60,503 bases of DNA from Anaerovoracaceae bacterium (GCA_029983755.1 JASBYX010000005.1:1-60503); one strand, 5' to 3'. Shown: positions 17,560 through 26,469, counted from the stretch's first letter. Made by a program: numbers and translations. The notes: a model not told the origin generated them from the sequence alone.

Positions 17560-18245
17560 TGGAAAACGAAAATAAGTTAGCAGAAAATGCTGAATCTCAA
17601 GCTGATATAAATAATGAAACAAATGAAACTGCTCCTGAGGCTGGTGTTGATGGAAATGAGCCTGTGGTAGATGGGGATGAACCTGTAGCCAAGACGCCGA
17701 AAGATGTGAAGCGAGGGGAGTTTAAGGAGTGGATGAAGAGCATCATCATTGCTGCCTTCCTTGCAGTTATCATAATGCAGCTCATTGTCCCAACCGTAGT
17801 AAAGGAACATTCAATGGAACCGAGCTTTTACGGAGGGGACTATCTCATTGTCAGCAAGATTTCGTACAAAATAGGTGACCCTAAGAGGGGGGATGTGATT
17901 ATCTTCAAATCAGACATTCCGCTTCAAAGGGACAATCCGTCAGGCAGCAAAAAGCTTTTAATAAAGAGGGTTATAGGGCTTCCGGGAGATGTTATCAATA
18001 TTCAGGACGGGGAAGTCAACGTTAACGGTAAAGTGCTGGATGAGCCGTACATCAATGACGGAGGTACACCGGGAGAGGTGATAGACTACACCGTGCCGAA
18101 GGGCGAATATTTTGTTATGGGAGACAATAGGACAGTCAGCATAGATAGCAGGCGCAGCGAGGTTGGTCCGGTGGACAGGGATAGGATCGTTGGTAAAGCC
18201 ATTGTTAGGTTATATCCGTTTGACAGTATCGGAATAATTAAGTAG
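17559..18245 (+). CDS. lepB: Signal peptidase I (first of two), with acidic N-terminal tail
   Basis: This 228-residue membrane-bound serine peptidase removes signal peptides from exported proteins. A Glu/Asn/Pro-rich cytoplasmic tail (residues 1-50) precedes one transmembrane helix (about 60-82). The Ser/Lys catalytic pair is Ser85 in EHSMEPSF and Lys136 in IKRVIGLPGD. The C-terminal box GDNRTVSIDSRRSEVG is intact. Start and preceding stop overlap (TAATG), so it is translationally coupled to the rRNA synthase. The acidic tail is longer than in most family members. A second, shorter signal peptidase follows. Confidence 0.96.
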   Translation: MENENKLAENAESQADINNETNETAPEAGVDGNEPVVDGDEPVAKTPKDVKRGEFKEWMKSIIIAAFLAVIIMQLIVPTVVKEHSMEPSFYGGDYLIVSKISYKIGDPKRGDVIIFKSDIPLQRDNPSGSKKLLIKRVIGLPGDVINIQDGEVNVNGKVLDEPYINDGGTPGEVIDYTVPKGEYFVMGDNRTVSIDSRRSEVGPVDRDRIVGKAIVRLYPFDSIGIIK

Positions 18246-18308
18246 CGTCGTAGAGTAGAGCCGTAAATGCTCTAAGTAAGAGGCATCGGATGGATTTTAG
18301 GGGTTTGT

Positions 18309-18830
18309 ATGAAGACTTTCGTTAAAGAAATTGTAATTGCAGCGGCGGTGAGTTTCATACTCATGCAGTTTGTAAGGCCGGTAAATGTTTCGGGCAGGTC
18401 TATGGAGCCAACTCTGAGCTCGGGTGATGGTGTGTTTGTAAGTCGTGTGGCCTACAAGAGGACGCCTCCTGAAAGGGGAGACATCATTGTCTTTAAATCT
18501 AAACTCAAGGACGACAGGGGAAGGAGCAAATATCTGATTAAGAGAATTTTGGCCTTGCCCGGAGAGAAAATCAGGATTGAAGAGGGTCGAATCCTTGTGG
18601 ACGGAAAGGAACTTGTGGACAATGTGAGCCTTGAGGGGATGGAAGGCTACAATATGCCTGAGGTGACGGTGGAAAGAGGTCATTATTTCTGTGTGGGAGA
18701 TAATAGACTTCACAGTACAGATAGCCGGTCTGCCAACGTTGGCACCATTCCTATGAGAAAAATCCTAGGTAAGGTTGTGTACAGGTATATGCCTTTTGAT
18801 AAAATGAAGGCAGTGAAGACGATGGTTTAG
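18309..18830 (+). CDS. lepB: Signal peptidase I (second paralogue)
   Basis: This 173-residue signal peptidase lacks the acidic tail of its neighbour. The membrane helix is near residues 6-24. Catalytic Ser31 is in GRSMEPTL and Lys78 in IKRILALPGE. Box E is GDNRLHSTDSRSANVG. The start follows AGGGG. The two paralogues differ clearly throughout, so the duplication is old. They may serve different substrate sets, but nothing here shows which. The stop codon begins a 13-bp tandem repeat. Confidence 0.96.
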   Translation: MKTFVKEIVIAAAVSFILMQFVRPVNVSGRSMEPTLSSGDGVFVSRVAYKRTPPERGDIIVFKSKLKDDRGRSKYLIKRILALPGEKIRIEEGRILVDGKELVDNVSLEGMEGYNMPEVTVERGHYFCVGDNRLHSTDSRSANVGTIPMRKILGKVVYRYMPFDKMKAVKTMV

Positions 18831-18869
18831 GCAGTAGGTTTAGGTAACAGGTTTAGACATCCTGTTTAG
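18824..18869 (+). repeat. Tandem 13-bp repeats starting on the lepB stop codon
   Basis: The unit GGTTTAG plus six variable bases is repeated at 18824, 18837 and 18850, with a fourth partial copy (GTTTAG) at 18864. The first copy contains the lepB stop codon, so the stop region itself was multiplied into the intergenic space. Confidence 0.85.
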
Positions 18870-18903
18870 ATTTGATATTTTGGAATAAATTTAGGTTTGA
18901 AAA

Positions 18904-19353
18904 ATGAAGGTTTTAGCGAGCAATAGGAAGGCCAGACATGAGTACTTCATCGATGAAGTTTATGAGGCGGGAATTGTCCTGACGGGGACAGAGATAAAGT
19001 CCATCAGGCAAGGGCGTGTCAGCATTAAGGAGGCCTATGGAAAGATAATAAATGGGGAAGTTATTGTTTTGGGGATGAATGTGAGCCCTTATGAACAGGG
19101 CAACAGGTTTAATGTGGATCCCTTGAGACCGAGGAAGCTTCTTCTTCACAAGAGAGAGATAAATAAACTGATAGGACGCCTTAAGGTCGGTGGAGTTACC
19201 CTTATTCCTCTGAAAATATACTTAAACGACAGGGGCAGGGCAAAGATGGAGATTGCCATCGCCAGGGGTAAGAAGCTGTACGACAAAAGAGATACTATCG
19301 CTAAGAGGGATGCTGATCGAAAAATGCAGCGGGCAATGGCTAAAAGTAAATGA
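18904..19353 (+). CDS. smpB: SsrA-binding protein
   Basis: This 149-residue partner of tmRNA acts in trans-translation, rescuing stalled ribosomes. The family pattern NRKARHEYFIDEVYEAGIVLTGTE-type N-terminus, the oligonucleotide-binding barrel, and the lysine-rich C-terminal tail KKLYDKRDTIAKRDADRK are all present. Length is normal. The ribosome site is weak (TTTAGGTTTG). In many Firmicutes the tmRNA gene ssrA lies next to smpB. It is not present in the bases that follow here. Confidence 0.96.
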   Translation: MKVLASNRKARHEYFIDEVYEAGIVLTGTEIKSIRQGRVSIKEAYGKIINGEVIVLGMNVSPYEQGNRFNVDPLRPRKLLLHKREINKLIGRLKVGGVTLIPLKIYLNDRGRAKMEIAIARGKKLYDKRDTIAKRDADRKMQRAMAKSK

Positions 19354-19372
19354 TGGAGCGTTCAAAATAAGC

Positions 19373-19405
19373 CCGCCTTCGGTGATTTACGAAGGCGGTA
19401 TTTTT
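19373..19405 (+). terminator. Terminator after smpB
   Basis: CCGCCTTCG (19373-19381) and CGAAGGCGG (19390-19398) form a perfect 9-bp stem with an 8-base loop, followed by TATTTTT. Confidence 0.92.
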
Positions 19406-19443
19406 GTATCTTTAGAGGCGGTTCGTCGAAAAAAAGAGACGCG

Positions 19444-19473
19444 AACAAAAAACCACCGGCTTAGCCGGTGGTT
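19444..19473 (-). terminator. Terminator of the phosphoribosyltransferase-permease unit
   Basis: AACCACCGGC and GCCGGTGGTT (19451-19460, 19464-19473) make a perfect 10-bp stem with a 3-base loop. On the minus strand it is followed by six Ts, ending transcription of the gene at 19486. Confidence 0.93.
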
Positions 19474-19485
19474 ATGATTCTATCC

Positions 19486-20037
19486 TTATTTCACTGAGCC
19501 ATCCTTGTTAAACAGTGGAAGTTCCTCTAGAAAGGTGATATCATCACGCTTGGCGGCATCCCCCTCGGCCAGTACGCACATGCGACCAACAATATTTCCG
19601 CCCACTTTTTCTACAAGGGCTTCAAGGGAAGAAAGGGATTGCCCTGTGCTTATCACATCATCCACAATGAGAACTCTCTTTCCACGAATCAAATCTTGCT
19701 CTCTCTTTCCAAGGTACAGAGTCTGGATATAGTCAGAGGTGATGGACTTTACTTCAATTTTCACCACATCTTCCATATATAACTTCGTTTTCTTTCTGGC
19801 AACAACATAGTCATCTGTATTTGCTTGTCTTGCCATTTCATATGCTAGGGGAATTCCCTTAGACTCTGCAGTGAGGATTACATCGAACTCAGGTGCTCTC
19901 TCAAGAAGAGCTTTAGCTGTCGCCTTAGTGATTTCCACATCTCCAAAAAGTATGAAGGCTGCTATTGCAGTATCATCTGTAACAGGGAAGAGCTGTAGAT
20001 TCCTCTTGATGCCACAGATTTCCATTTCATAAAACAT
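19486..20037 (-). CDS. Purine-type phosphoribosyltransferase (adenine/xanthine PRTase-like)
   Basis: This 183-residue type I phosphoribosyltransferase shows the PRPP-binding motif VLIVDDVISTGQSL near residue 120. The AESKGIPLAYEMAR segment near residue 58 and the VARKKTKLYM segment are typical of adenine and xanthine phosphoribosyltransferases, which turn free bases into nucleotides. The start at 20037 follows AAAGGAG. It lies 22 bases downstream of an NCS2 purine permease gene on the same strand, so import and capture of a purine base are paired. Adenine versus xanthine specificity is not settled. Confidence 0.85.
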   Translation of the reverse strand: MFYEMEICGIKRNLQLFPVTDDTAIAAFILFGDVEITKATAKALLERAPEFDVILTAESKGIPLAYEMARQANTDDYVVARKKTKLYMEDVVKIEVKSITSDYIQTLYLGKREQDLIRGKRVLIVDDVISTGQSLSSLEALVEKVGGNIVGRMCVLAEGDAAKRDDITFLEELPLFNKDGSVK

Positions 20038-20059
20038 CTAACTCATCTCCTTTTAGCTT

Positions 20060-21412
20060 CTAGGATAGTGTGTAGAGCCTGATTGCAAACAATAGAGCAG
20101 CTACCCACATTACAGGTGGAATGTCCTTAACCTTTGCTGTGAGAACCTTAAGTATAACCCATGTCAAGATTCCGAACATGATACCATTGGCAATTGAGTA
20201 AGTGAATGGCATCATGATTACAGCCATAAAACCTCCAAAGACGTCTGCAATATCTCCTTCAAATGTCATTCTCTTGATTGAGCTCATCATGAGAAGACCT
20301 ACCCAAACTAGAGCAGGGGTAGTAGCAAAGGACGGTATAGCCAGGAATACCGGTGCAAAGAACAGGGAAATCAGGAAAAATCCTGCAGTTACAACAGAAG
20401 ATAGTCCGGTTCTGCCACCGTTGGCAACTCCGGCACTTGATTCCACATATGATGTAACAGTTGAAGTTCCAAGGCAAGCACCTAGAACGGTACCACAGGC
20501 ATCAGCGAGGAGAGCACCCTTTACCTTAGGCAGGTGTCCCTTATCATCCAAAAGGTTTCCTTTCTCTGCAACTCCTATCAAAGTTCCTACAGTATCAAAT
20601 AGATCCACAAAGAGGAATGAGAACACTATTACCAGGAAGTTCACTATATTCCCTGCGATCCAAGAAAAGTCAAACTCAAAAATATATGGTGCCGCCGGTA
20701 TTAAACTTTTGCCCAGTGTTGGATATAGGGAGAAAGCTCCGGCTTCAGGATTTATCTGGTACCAACCGGCAGCCTGTGAGATCATTCCCAGAACCCATGT
20801 TGCCAAAACTCCTATGAGAATATATCCGTGAACCTGGTAGTGATGGAGAACTGCAACGATAACAAGACCCACCATCGCCAAAACGAACTGAGGGGAGCTT
20901 ACCTGTCCAAGATCCACAAGAGTCGCCTGACTTCCTGCAACGATTCCGGCACCCTTAAGCCCAATAATTGCAATGAAAAGACCGATCCCGGCAGTGATAC
21001 CGAATTTCAGATTTGCAGGCACGTCGTTAACAAGCTTCTCTCTGAAATTTACAAGGGATAGCGCTATGAAAATGATACCCTCAAACAAAACAGCTGCCAA
21101 GGCGATCTTCCAAGGATCCTTGATGCCTTTTTCAGCAAGTTCGCCACATACTGTGAAGGCAAAATATGCGTTAAGTCCCATACCCGAGGCAAGGGCTACA
21201 GGGTAGTTTGCAAAGAATGCCATGAACAAAGTAGCAGCACAAGCGGACACTGCGGTTGCCGTAAAAACTGCTCCGCTGTCCATTCCGGATGCGGCCAATA
21301 TGCTTGGATTTACAGCCAAGATATAAACCATGGATAAGAAGGTAGTGGCACCGGCGATGAATTCTGTTTTCACATTCGTGCCATGTTCCTTCAGCTTAAA
21401 GAACTGTTCCAT
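20060..21412 (-). CDS. NCS2-family purine permease (AzgA/PbuG type)
   Basis: This 450-residue membrane protein has about thirteen hydrophobic segments. Motifs include FLSMVYILAVNPSILAASGMD near the N-terminus, ASGMGLNAYFAF, and GTSTVTSYVESSAGVANGGRTGL, which are characteristic of the AzgA/PbuG branch that takes up adenine, guanine and hypoxanthine with protons. Length is normal. The gene is followed closely by the phosphoribosyltransferase. The leader carries a short hairpin with a T-rich tail, but no purine riboswitch core is recognisable. Confidence 0.93.
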   Translation of the reverse strand: MEQFFKLKEHGTNVKTEFIAGATTFLSMVYILAVNPSILAASGMDSGAVFTATAVSACAATLFMAFFANYPVALASGMGLNAYFAFTVCGELAEKGIKDPWKIALAAVLFEGIIFIALSLVNFREKLVNDVPANLKFGITAGIGLFIAIIGLKGAGIVAGSQATLVDLGQVSSPQFVLAMVGLVIVAVLHHYQVHGYILIGVLATWVLGMISQAAGWYQINPEAGAFSLYPTLGKSLIPAAPYIFEFDFSWIAGNIVNFLVIVFSFLFVDLFDTVGTLIGVAEKGNLLDDKGHLPKVKGALLADACGTVLGACLGTSTVTSYVESSAGVANGGRTGLSSVVTAGFFLISLFFAPVFLAIPSFATTPALVWVGLLMMSSIKRMTFEGDIADVFGGFMAVIMMPFTYSIANGIMFGILTWVILKVLTAKVKDIPPVMWVAALLFAIRLYTLS

Positions 21413-21456
21413 AATGATAACTCCTTCTAAATGTTTAAATGTTTGAAATATAATTG

Positions 21457-21486
21457 AAAATAAAAATTCAGTGGAAAAGCTCCACT
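21457..21486 (-). promoter_or_regulatory. Leader hairpin before the purine permease
   Basis: On the minus strand AGTGGA and TCCACT form a 6-bp hairpin followed by GAATTTTTATTTT, a terminator-like arrangement near the expected transcript start. It could attenuate or stabilise the mRNA. The stem is short. Confidence 0.4.
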
Positions 21487-21496
21487 TACATTAGTA

Positions 21497-21502
21497 ATTA
21501 TA
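21497..21502 (-). promoter_or_regulatory. Candidate -10 box for the purine permease
   Basis: TATAAT on the minus strand lies about 85 bases before the permease start codon. No convincing -35 box is visible at 17 bases. Confidence 0.35.
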
Positions 21503-21583
21503 TATTAGATGGCTCTAAAAGGGAATAGCGAATAAACCAAAGATTACTTTAAAATTTAACTGTGGTAAAGATGTAAAGAATTG

Positions 21584-21592
21584 TGTTATAAT
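21584..21592 (+). promoter_or_regulatory. Extended -10 promoter for the aminotransferase operon
   Basis: TGTTATAAT matches the extended -10 consensus TGnTATAAT. It lies 75 bases before the aminotransferase start, which has an AGAGGAGG ribosome site. The -35 region is weak. Confidence 0.55.
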
Positions 21593-21666
21593 TAAAACCA
21601 CTTCACTTTAACACAGCGGTGAGCGAAGTGGCAAGGTGAAGATTAGAATGAAGAGGAGGAAACATA

Positions 21667-22830
21667 ATGAAACATCGATTTATTGCTAAGCGTTATTGGA
21701 AAGACCAAAGCACAGCCATGGGACAGTCGGACGTGATGGCTAAATCCTTTGATGATGTAATCAATCTGAGTCTTGGTGATCCGGATTTGATTACTCACGA
21801 TATTATCATCAATGGCGCTTTTGAAGATGCCAAGAAAGGTCACACCAAGTACACGGATTTCAGGGGAGATCCTGAATTGCGTGATGAAATCATTAAATTT
21901 TATAAAGAAGAATATGATATGGATGTAAAGGACGAAGAAATTTTCGTATCAGCTTCTGCCTGCCTAGGAATGTATCTCGCACTCGAAGCAATTTTGGACG
22001 AGGGTGACGAAGTTATCATGCAAGCACCGTATTTTACACCCTATCCACAGCAGGTTGAGCTAGCAAGAGGTATCCCTGTGGAGCTTCCGACCTACGAGGA
22101 AGAAGATTTCCAGATAAATACCGAGAGACTTGAGTCACTGATTACAGAGAGAACTAAAGCATTGATTATCAATTCTCCGAGCAACCCCACAGGAAATGCC
22201 CTTAGCATGGAGAGCATGAAGAAAATTGCTGCAATTGCAGAGGAGCATGATCTCATAGTAATAGCTGATGATATATACACCTCATTCAGCTATCAGAGAG
22301 AGTTCATTCCATTTGCTTCCCTTCCAAAGATGAAGGAAAGAACCATAATCTTGAACTCCTTCTCTAAGAACTTCACAATGACTGGCTGGAGAGTAGGTAA
22401 TATCATCGCTCCTGATTACATAATTCAGATCATTCAACAGATAAATGAGAACGTTGTATTTACCGCACCTTCCATTTCCCAGCGTGCAGGAATCTATGCC
22501 CTTAGACATAGAAAAGAAGTACAGCCACCGATGATTGAAGAATATAAGAAGAGAATGTTTTATGCTGCAGATAGGATCAACGAAATTCCAAAGTTATCTG
22601 TTCTCACACCACCTAAGGGTAGCTTTTATCTCTTCATGAACATCAAGAAGAGTGGCCTTTCCAGCGTTGAAGCCTGCGATCTTATTCTAAAGAAAGCTCA
22701 TGTACTCATGTTGCCTGGAAATGCTTTTGGAGAGTGTGGAGAGGGCTTTGTGAGAATCGCTTGCACAGTTAATGTTGATACTCTCAAAGAGGCATTCGAT
22801 CGAATCGAAAAAATTGAAGAATTTCAGTAA
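21667..22830 (+). CDS. Pyridoxal-phosphate class I/II aminotransferase
   Basis: This 387-residue fold-type I aminotransferase shows the substrate-loop motif NSPSNPTGN near residue 168. The ADDIYTSFSY segment contributes the aspartate and tyrosine that hold the cofactor. The lysine Schiff base is in NSFSKNFTMTGWRVG near residue 236. Length is normal. The amino-acid substrate is not evident; it could be aspartate, an aromatic amino acid or a branched-chain amino acid. A YjiH-type membrane protein follows after 17 bases, suggesting that the enzyme and a transporter act on related compounds. Confidence 0.92.
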   Translation: MKHRFIAKRYWKDQSTAMGQSDVMAKSFDDVINLSLGDPDLITHDIIINGAFEDAKKGHTKYTDFRGDPELRDEIIKFYKEEYDMDVKDEEIFVSASACLGMYLALEAILDEGDEVIMQAPYFTPYPQQVELARGIPVELPTYEEEDFQINTERLESLITERTKALIINSPSNPTGNALSMESMKKIAAIAEEHDLIVIADDIYTSFSYQREFIPFASLPKMKERTIILNSFSKNFTMTGWRVGNIIAPDYIIQIIQQINENVVFTAPSISQRAGIYALRHRKEVQPPMIEEYKKRMFYAADRINEIPKLSVLTPPKGSFYLFMNIKKSGLSSVEACDLILKKAHVLMLPGNAFGECGEGFVRIACTVNVDTLKEAFDRIEKIEEFQ

Positions 22831-22847
22831 ATTGAAAAGGAGCCGTT

Positions 22848-24239
22848 ATGACAGAAGAAAAAAATATGCACAACGAATTCGAAATGACTCCTGTGGCATC
22901 TAAGAATATATGGAAGTTTGTAATCGCTTCCCTTGTGGGCGTGTTCTTATTCCTAATTCCTGTGCCGAAGGACAATACATTTACAATTCCGATAGGTATT
23001 GTAATCGACTATGTTACAGGCTGGCTAAAGACAGATACCATTAATTGGTCAGTCATTGCCGTAATGGTGTTTACAACCATTTCAGCCGTAGTAACAATAA
23101 TCAATATGATTTTTAAACCGAAATTCATAAGCGACCACGAAGCTTTGAGGAAATTATTCACTCCGCAACCACTGTATTTTGTTAGCAGAATCATAGGACT
23201 GGTTGTGGTATACATGGTATATTTTAAAGTCGGTCCGAAGATGATTTATTCAGATTCCACAGGGGGATCCATGATGGGCGTCGCCTCTACACTGGTTTCA
23301 GTTGTTTTATGCATCGCGTTTACCATGCCACTCCTCACAGACTTTGGAATCATGGAATTTGTCGGAGTTCTAATCAGAAAAGTTGTTAAGCCATTATTCA
23401 CAGTTCCGGGAAGGTCCGCCATTGACCTTATGACATCCTGGCTGGGAACATCTAATGCTGCGGCGATATTAACTACAAGGCAGTACGAGACAGGTTATTA
23501 CAGCGGCAGGGAGGCTGCCACGATTTCTTGTAACTTCTCATTTGTATCCATACCATTTTGTTTTGTAATCGCAAAACTCATCGGAGTGGATGAGAAGTTC
23601 AGCGTATTCTATTTAATCAACTTACTTTGCGGAATTGTTTTGGCGATGGTCGTTTCCAGAATCCCGCCTCTATCAAGAATTCCTGATGAGTACGACAAAA
23701 TAGCAGGAAAGCAGATAAACGAGGAGCTTCCTCATGGAGTTTCCAAAATGCAGTGGGCTCTAAACCTTGCAGGCCATCGTGCTGCAGAAACCAATGGTAA
23801 GCATGTGATACAGCAGGGTCTACACGTTTATTCCAGCATGTTCTTTGACCTTGTGCCAATTGTAATGGCATGGGGAACCATAGTTTTGATTCTGGTTGAA
23901 TATACATCCCTATTCGATATTATCTCCGTTCCTTTCGGGTGGTATCTAAACCTGTTTGGTATCGAGGGAGCTAAGGAAGTGGCACCGACTGCAATAGTTG
24001 GATTTACAGATATGTACATACCGCCGCTCATGCTGGCAGACTTCCCAATCGAAAAGACAAGATTTATCATGGGAGCTGTATCACTTCTTCAGATCATTTA
24101 TATGACAGAGGTTGGCCTTATTGTTCTCAAATCAAGGGTTCCTGTAAATGTTTGGCATCTATTCCTTGTGTTCATCGAGAGAACTATAATCGCTATTCCA
24201 CTGGTAACTCTTCTAACGAACTTGCTCGTTTCGTTCTAG
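22848..24239 (+). CDS. YjiH-family membrane protein with nucleoside-recognition (Gate) domains
   Basis: This 463-residue protein has roughly ten to eleven hydrophobic segments. The WLGTSNAAAILTTRQYETGYYSGREAATI region near residue 205 and the PTAIVGFTDMYIPPLM region near residue 383 are typical of the Gate/nucleoside-recognition repeat fold found in YjiH and spore-maturation proteins. Transport activity is presumed but the cargo is unknown. The start follows AAAGGAG, and the gene is coupled to the aminotransferase upstream. A bidirectional terminator follows. Confidence 0.8.
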   Translation: MTEEKNMHNEFEMTPVASKNIWKFVIASLVGVFLFLIPVPKDNTFTIPIGIVIDYVTGWLKTDTINWSVIAVMVFTTISAVVTIINMIFKPKFISDHEALRKLFTPQPLYFVSRIIGLVVVYMVYFKVGPKMIYSDSTGGSMMGVASTLVSVVLCIAFTMPLLTDFGIMEFVGVLIRKVVKPLFTVPGRSAIDLMTSWLGTSNAAAILTTRQYETGYYSGREAATISCNFSFVSIPFCFVIAKLIGVDEKFSVFYLINLLCGIVLAMVVSRIPPLSRIPDEYDKIAGKQINEELPHGVSKMQWALNLAGHRAAETNGKHVIQQGLHVYSSMFFDLVPIVMAWGTIVLILVEYTSLFDIISVPFGWYLNLFGIEGAKEVAPTAIVGFTDMYIPPLMLADFPIEKTRFIMGAVSLLQIIYMTEVGLIVLKSRVPVNVWHLFLVFIERTIIAIPLVTLLTNLLVSF

Positions 24240-24321
24240 TTCTAAAATTATAGTTGATGTAGCCATGACTTGCCATGCCCTGTTTCTATGGGGAGATTTG
24301 CAGGGAGGCAACAAAATATTA

Positions 24322-24374
24322 AAAAGAGTATCCTTTTCAAAGGGCATGGTGCCCTGAGAAGGATACTCTTTTGA
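24322..24374. terminator. Strong bidirectional terminator between convergent genes
   Basis: AAAAGAGTATCCTT (24322-24335) and AAGGATACTCTTTT (24359-24372) pair perfectly over 14 bp. The loop carries a nested GGGCA-TGG-TGCCC hairpin. A-rich and T-rich flanks allow termination in both directions, for the YjiH-type gene and, at more distance, the EamA gene. Confidence 0.88.
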
Positions 24375-24474
24375 TTCTAAGCATACAGCTATAACTAAGG
24401 CGTACTATTATATTCTATAATTTTGATTGCTGTTCTCTAATAATCTTTACCAATTTTGCAAGCCGGCATTGCTC

Positions 24475-25416
24475 TTAGTTTCTACCACGCTTCATAATGT
24501 TTGCCAACGCCTGTCTTGAAGGTAGCTGAGATATTATTACAGCAGCAAACATCATCAGGCAACCGATGGACTCCTTGAAAGTCAATGTTTCTCCTAGAAC
24601 TATCATTCCGGATATTAATGCAAATACGGATTCAAGACTCATAAGCAAAGATGCTATTGCAGGCTCAGCATCCTTTTGGGCAACGATCTGTAGGGTATAA
24701 CCAACACCTGATGAAAGGATTCCTGTATATAGCAGAGGGATTATACATGCCCAAATATTCTCAAGAGTGAAACCTTTAGGTGTAAAGATGAAGTTTGCTA
24801 TAAGGCTCAATATACCACATACGAAGAATTGTATCATTGACATCCTTACGCCATCTGTTCTAGGTGAAAAGTAATCTACGATCAAGATGTGCAGAGAATA
24901 TCCAAATGCACATATGAATACAAGAAAGTCACCGTCTTCAAAACTGAAATCTCCCTTGATACTTAAAAGATAAAGTCCAACAGCGGCAAGGAAAACACAG
25001 AACCATATGATAAGTTTAACTTTCTTTTTCAGGAAGATTCCCAAGACAGGAACGATTACTATATAAAGGGATGTTATGAAACCCGCTTTACCGGAACCTG
25101 TTCCGGCAGAAATTCCTAGCTGCTGAAAGGATGCCCCTATAAACAGGGCGAAACCTGTCAATAGTCCTCCAAGGAACAGGAATTTTTTCCCTTTCGCTGA
25201 TTTGATGTCAGGCTTTGGTTCATCTGCCTCCACAGTCTTTCTCCTGTCAAGGAAGTAGATTACGGGAATAAGTCCAAGACCTCCTATGATGGATCTGACT
25301 CCGTTGAAAGCATAGGCACTCAAGTAATCAACGCCCTTTACCTGAGCCACGAATGCAGAACCCCAGATGAAAGCAGTGATAAGTAGTAAAATGTTACTGC
25401 GCATTTGTTTGCTCAT
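24475..25416 (-). CDS. EamA/DMT-family transporter
   Basis: This 313-residue protein has ten hydrophobic segments arranged as two EamA repeats (drug/metabolite transporter superfamily). Typical features are LLITAFIWGSAFVAQ at the start, the QQLGISAGTGSGKAGFITSLYIVIVPVLG segment in the middle, and the EPAIASLLMSLESVFALISG segment of the second repeat. Members export amino acids or other metabolites. The start follows AAGAGG. It may be read through from the 2-hydroxyacid dehydrogenase gene 87 bases upstream. The cargo is unknown. Confidence 0.9.
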   Translation of the reverse strand: MSKQMRSNILLLITAFIWGSAFVAQVKGVDYLSAYAFNGVRSIIGGLGLIPVIYFLDRRKTVEADEPKPDIKSAKGKKFLFLGGLLTGFALFIGASFQQLGISAGTGSGKAGFITSLYIVIVPVLGIFLKKKVKLIIWFCVFLAAVGLYLLSIKGDFSFEDGDFLVFICAFGYSLHILIVDYFSPRTDGVRMSMIQFFVCGILSLIANFIFTPKGFTLENIWACIIPLLYTGILSSGVGYTLQIVAQKDAEPAIASLLMSLESVFALISGMIVLGETLTFKESIGCLMMFAAVIISQLPSRQALANIMKRGRN

Positions 25417-25503
25417 AATTAAACCTCTTTCTCAAATTAATCTTCTTTTCAAATAGTGTGTAAACTTAGTGTCAATCTATAGATAAAAATGAACACTTTG
25501 TAA

Positions 25504-26469
25504 TTATTTCGATGGCTTGCCAACCATTGGAATCTTATCTATATCGCCTTTGCAGAACTTGTTGATGTAGTCTGCAACATTGTAATCTGCCTCATCTATA
25601 GATGACTTTGAGAAAAAGGCTACATGGGGTGTAATTACAACCCTGTCATCCTCGATAAAGTCGATTTCCTCGAGCTTAGGGTACTCGTCGTCGAGGACAT
25701 CAAGGGCTATTCCTTTGATATATTCATTATCAAGTGCATCTGTAATAGCTGACTGATCGATGAGCTGACCTCTGCTACAATTTATCAGGAATGGGCTTTT
25801 GGTGAGACTGGAAAAAAAGTCACGGTTTATCATTCTATCAGTTTCTTCATTGAGTGGTAAATGTATGGAAATTATATCGGCATTTTCCTTTACCTCATCA
25901 AGGGTTGCCTTAGATACGCCCATATCCTCAAAGACACTATCCTTTACGAAGGGATCATATGCTAATATTTTGCATCCGAAGCCGAGAAACCTTTTGGCTA
26001 CCTCCCTTGCAATTCCTCCGAAACCGATAAGTCCTATCACCTGAGAACTCATTCGGAGAAGGCTATTGCCGTATGCTTGATAGTCCCAGATCTTCTTTTC
26101 CTTTACATCTCTGTTGAAAAGAGATGTTTTTCTCACTAAATCAAGGGCTAAACTCAAGGTGTGATCGGCAACCTCTTCTATGCAATAGAAGGGATTATTG
26201 GAAACGAAAACCCCATTATTCACAGCATGCTTTACATCTATATTATTGAATCCTATTGCAGCAGAACATATATATTTAAGATTAGGAAGCTTATCAAGAA
26301 CATTGGATGTTAAAGGCTCGTAGACAGTTACAATACACTCAGCCTCCTGACATTTATCCACGATCTCTTCTTCAGTTTTACATGGTAAGTTGTGAAACTC
26401 CATGCTATCATCCAGGTGGTTTTGAATCATTTGAGGATTCACATCTTCTGTAATCACAAATACCTTCAT
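25504..26469 (-). CDS. D-isomer-specific 2-hydroxyacid dehydrogenase
   Basis: This 321-residue NAD-dependent dehydrogenase reduces a 2-keto acid to a D-2-hydroxyacid or works in reverse. The Rossmann motif is IGLIGFGGIAREVAKRF near residue 143. The conserved arginine lies in LINCSRGQLID near residue 231, and the catalytic His/Glu region near the C-terminus includes VVITPHVAFFSKSS. Length is in range. The start at 26469 follows AAGGAG. D-lactate, glycerate or phosphoglycerate specificity cannot be decided from this sequence. It diverges from the cobT operon. Confidence 0.9.
   Translation of the reverse strand: MKVFVITEDVNPQMIQNHLDDSMEFHNLPCKTEEEIVDKCQEAECIVTVYEPLTSNVLDKLPNLKYICSAAIGFNNIDVKHAVNNGVFVSNNPFYCIEEVADHTLSLALDLVRKTSLFNRDVKEKKIWDYQAYGNSLLRMSSQVIGLIGFGGIAREVAKRFLGFGCKILAYDPFVKDSVFEDMGVSKATLDEVKENADIISIHLPLNEETDRMINRDFFSSLTKSPFLINCSRGQLIDQSAITDALDNEYIKGIALDVLDDEYPKLEEIDFIEDDRVVITPHVAFFSKSSIDEADYNVADYINKFCKGDIDKIPMVGKPSK

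Noticed and set aside
19354..19485. tmRNA gene (ssrA) next to smpB
   Set aside because: The space holds only two terminators. No tRNA-like ends or tag-peptide frame can be found.
20202..20831. Long plus-strand reading frame opposite the purine permease
   Set aside because: It is antisense to a well-conserved membrane protein, shows no family features and has a low-complexity composition typical of a shadow frame.
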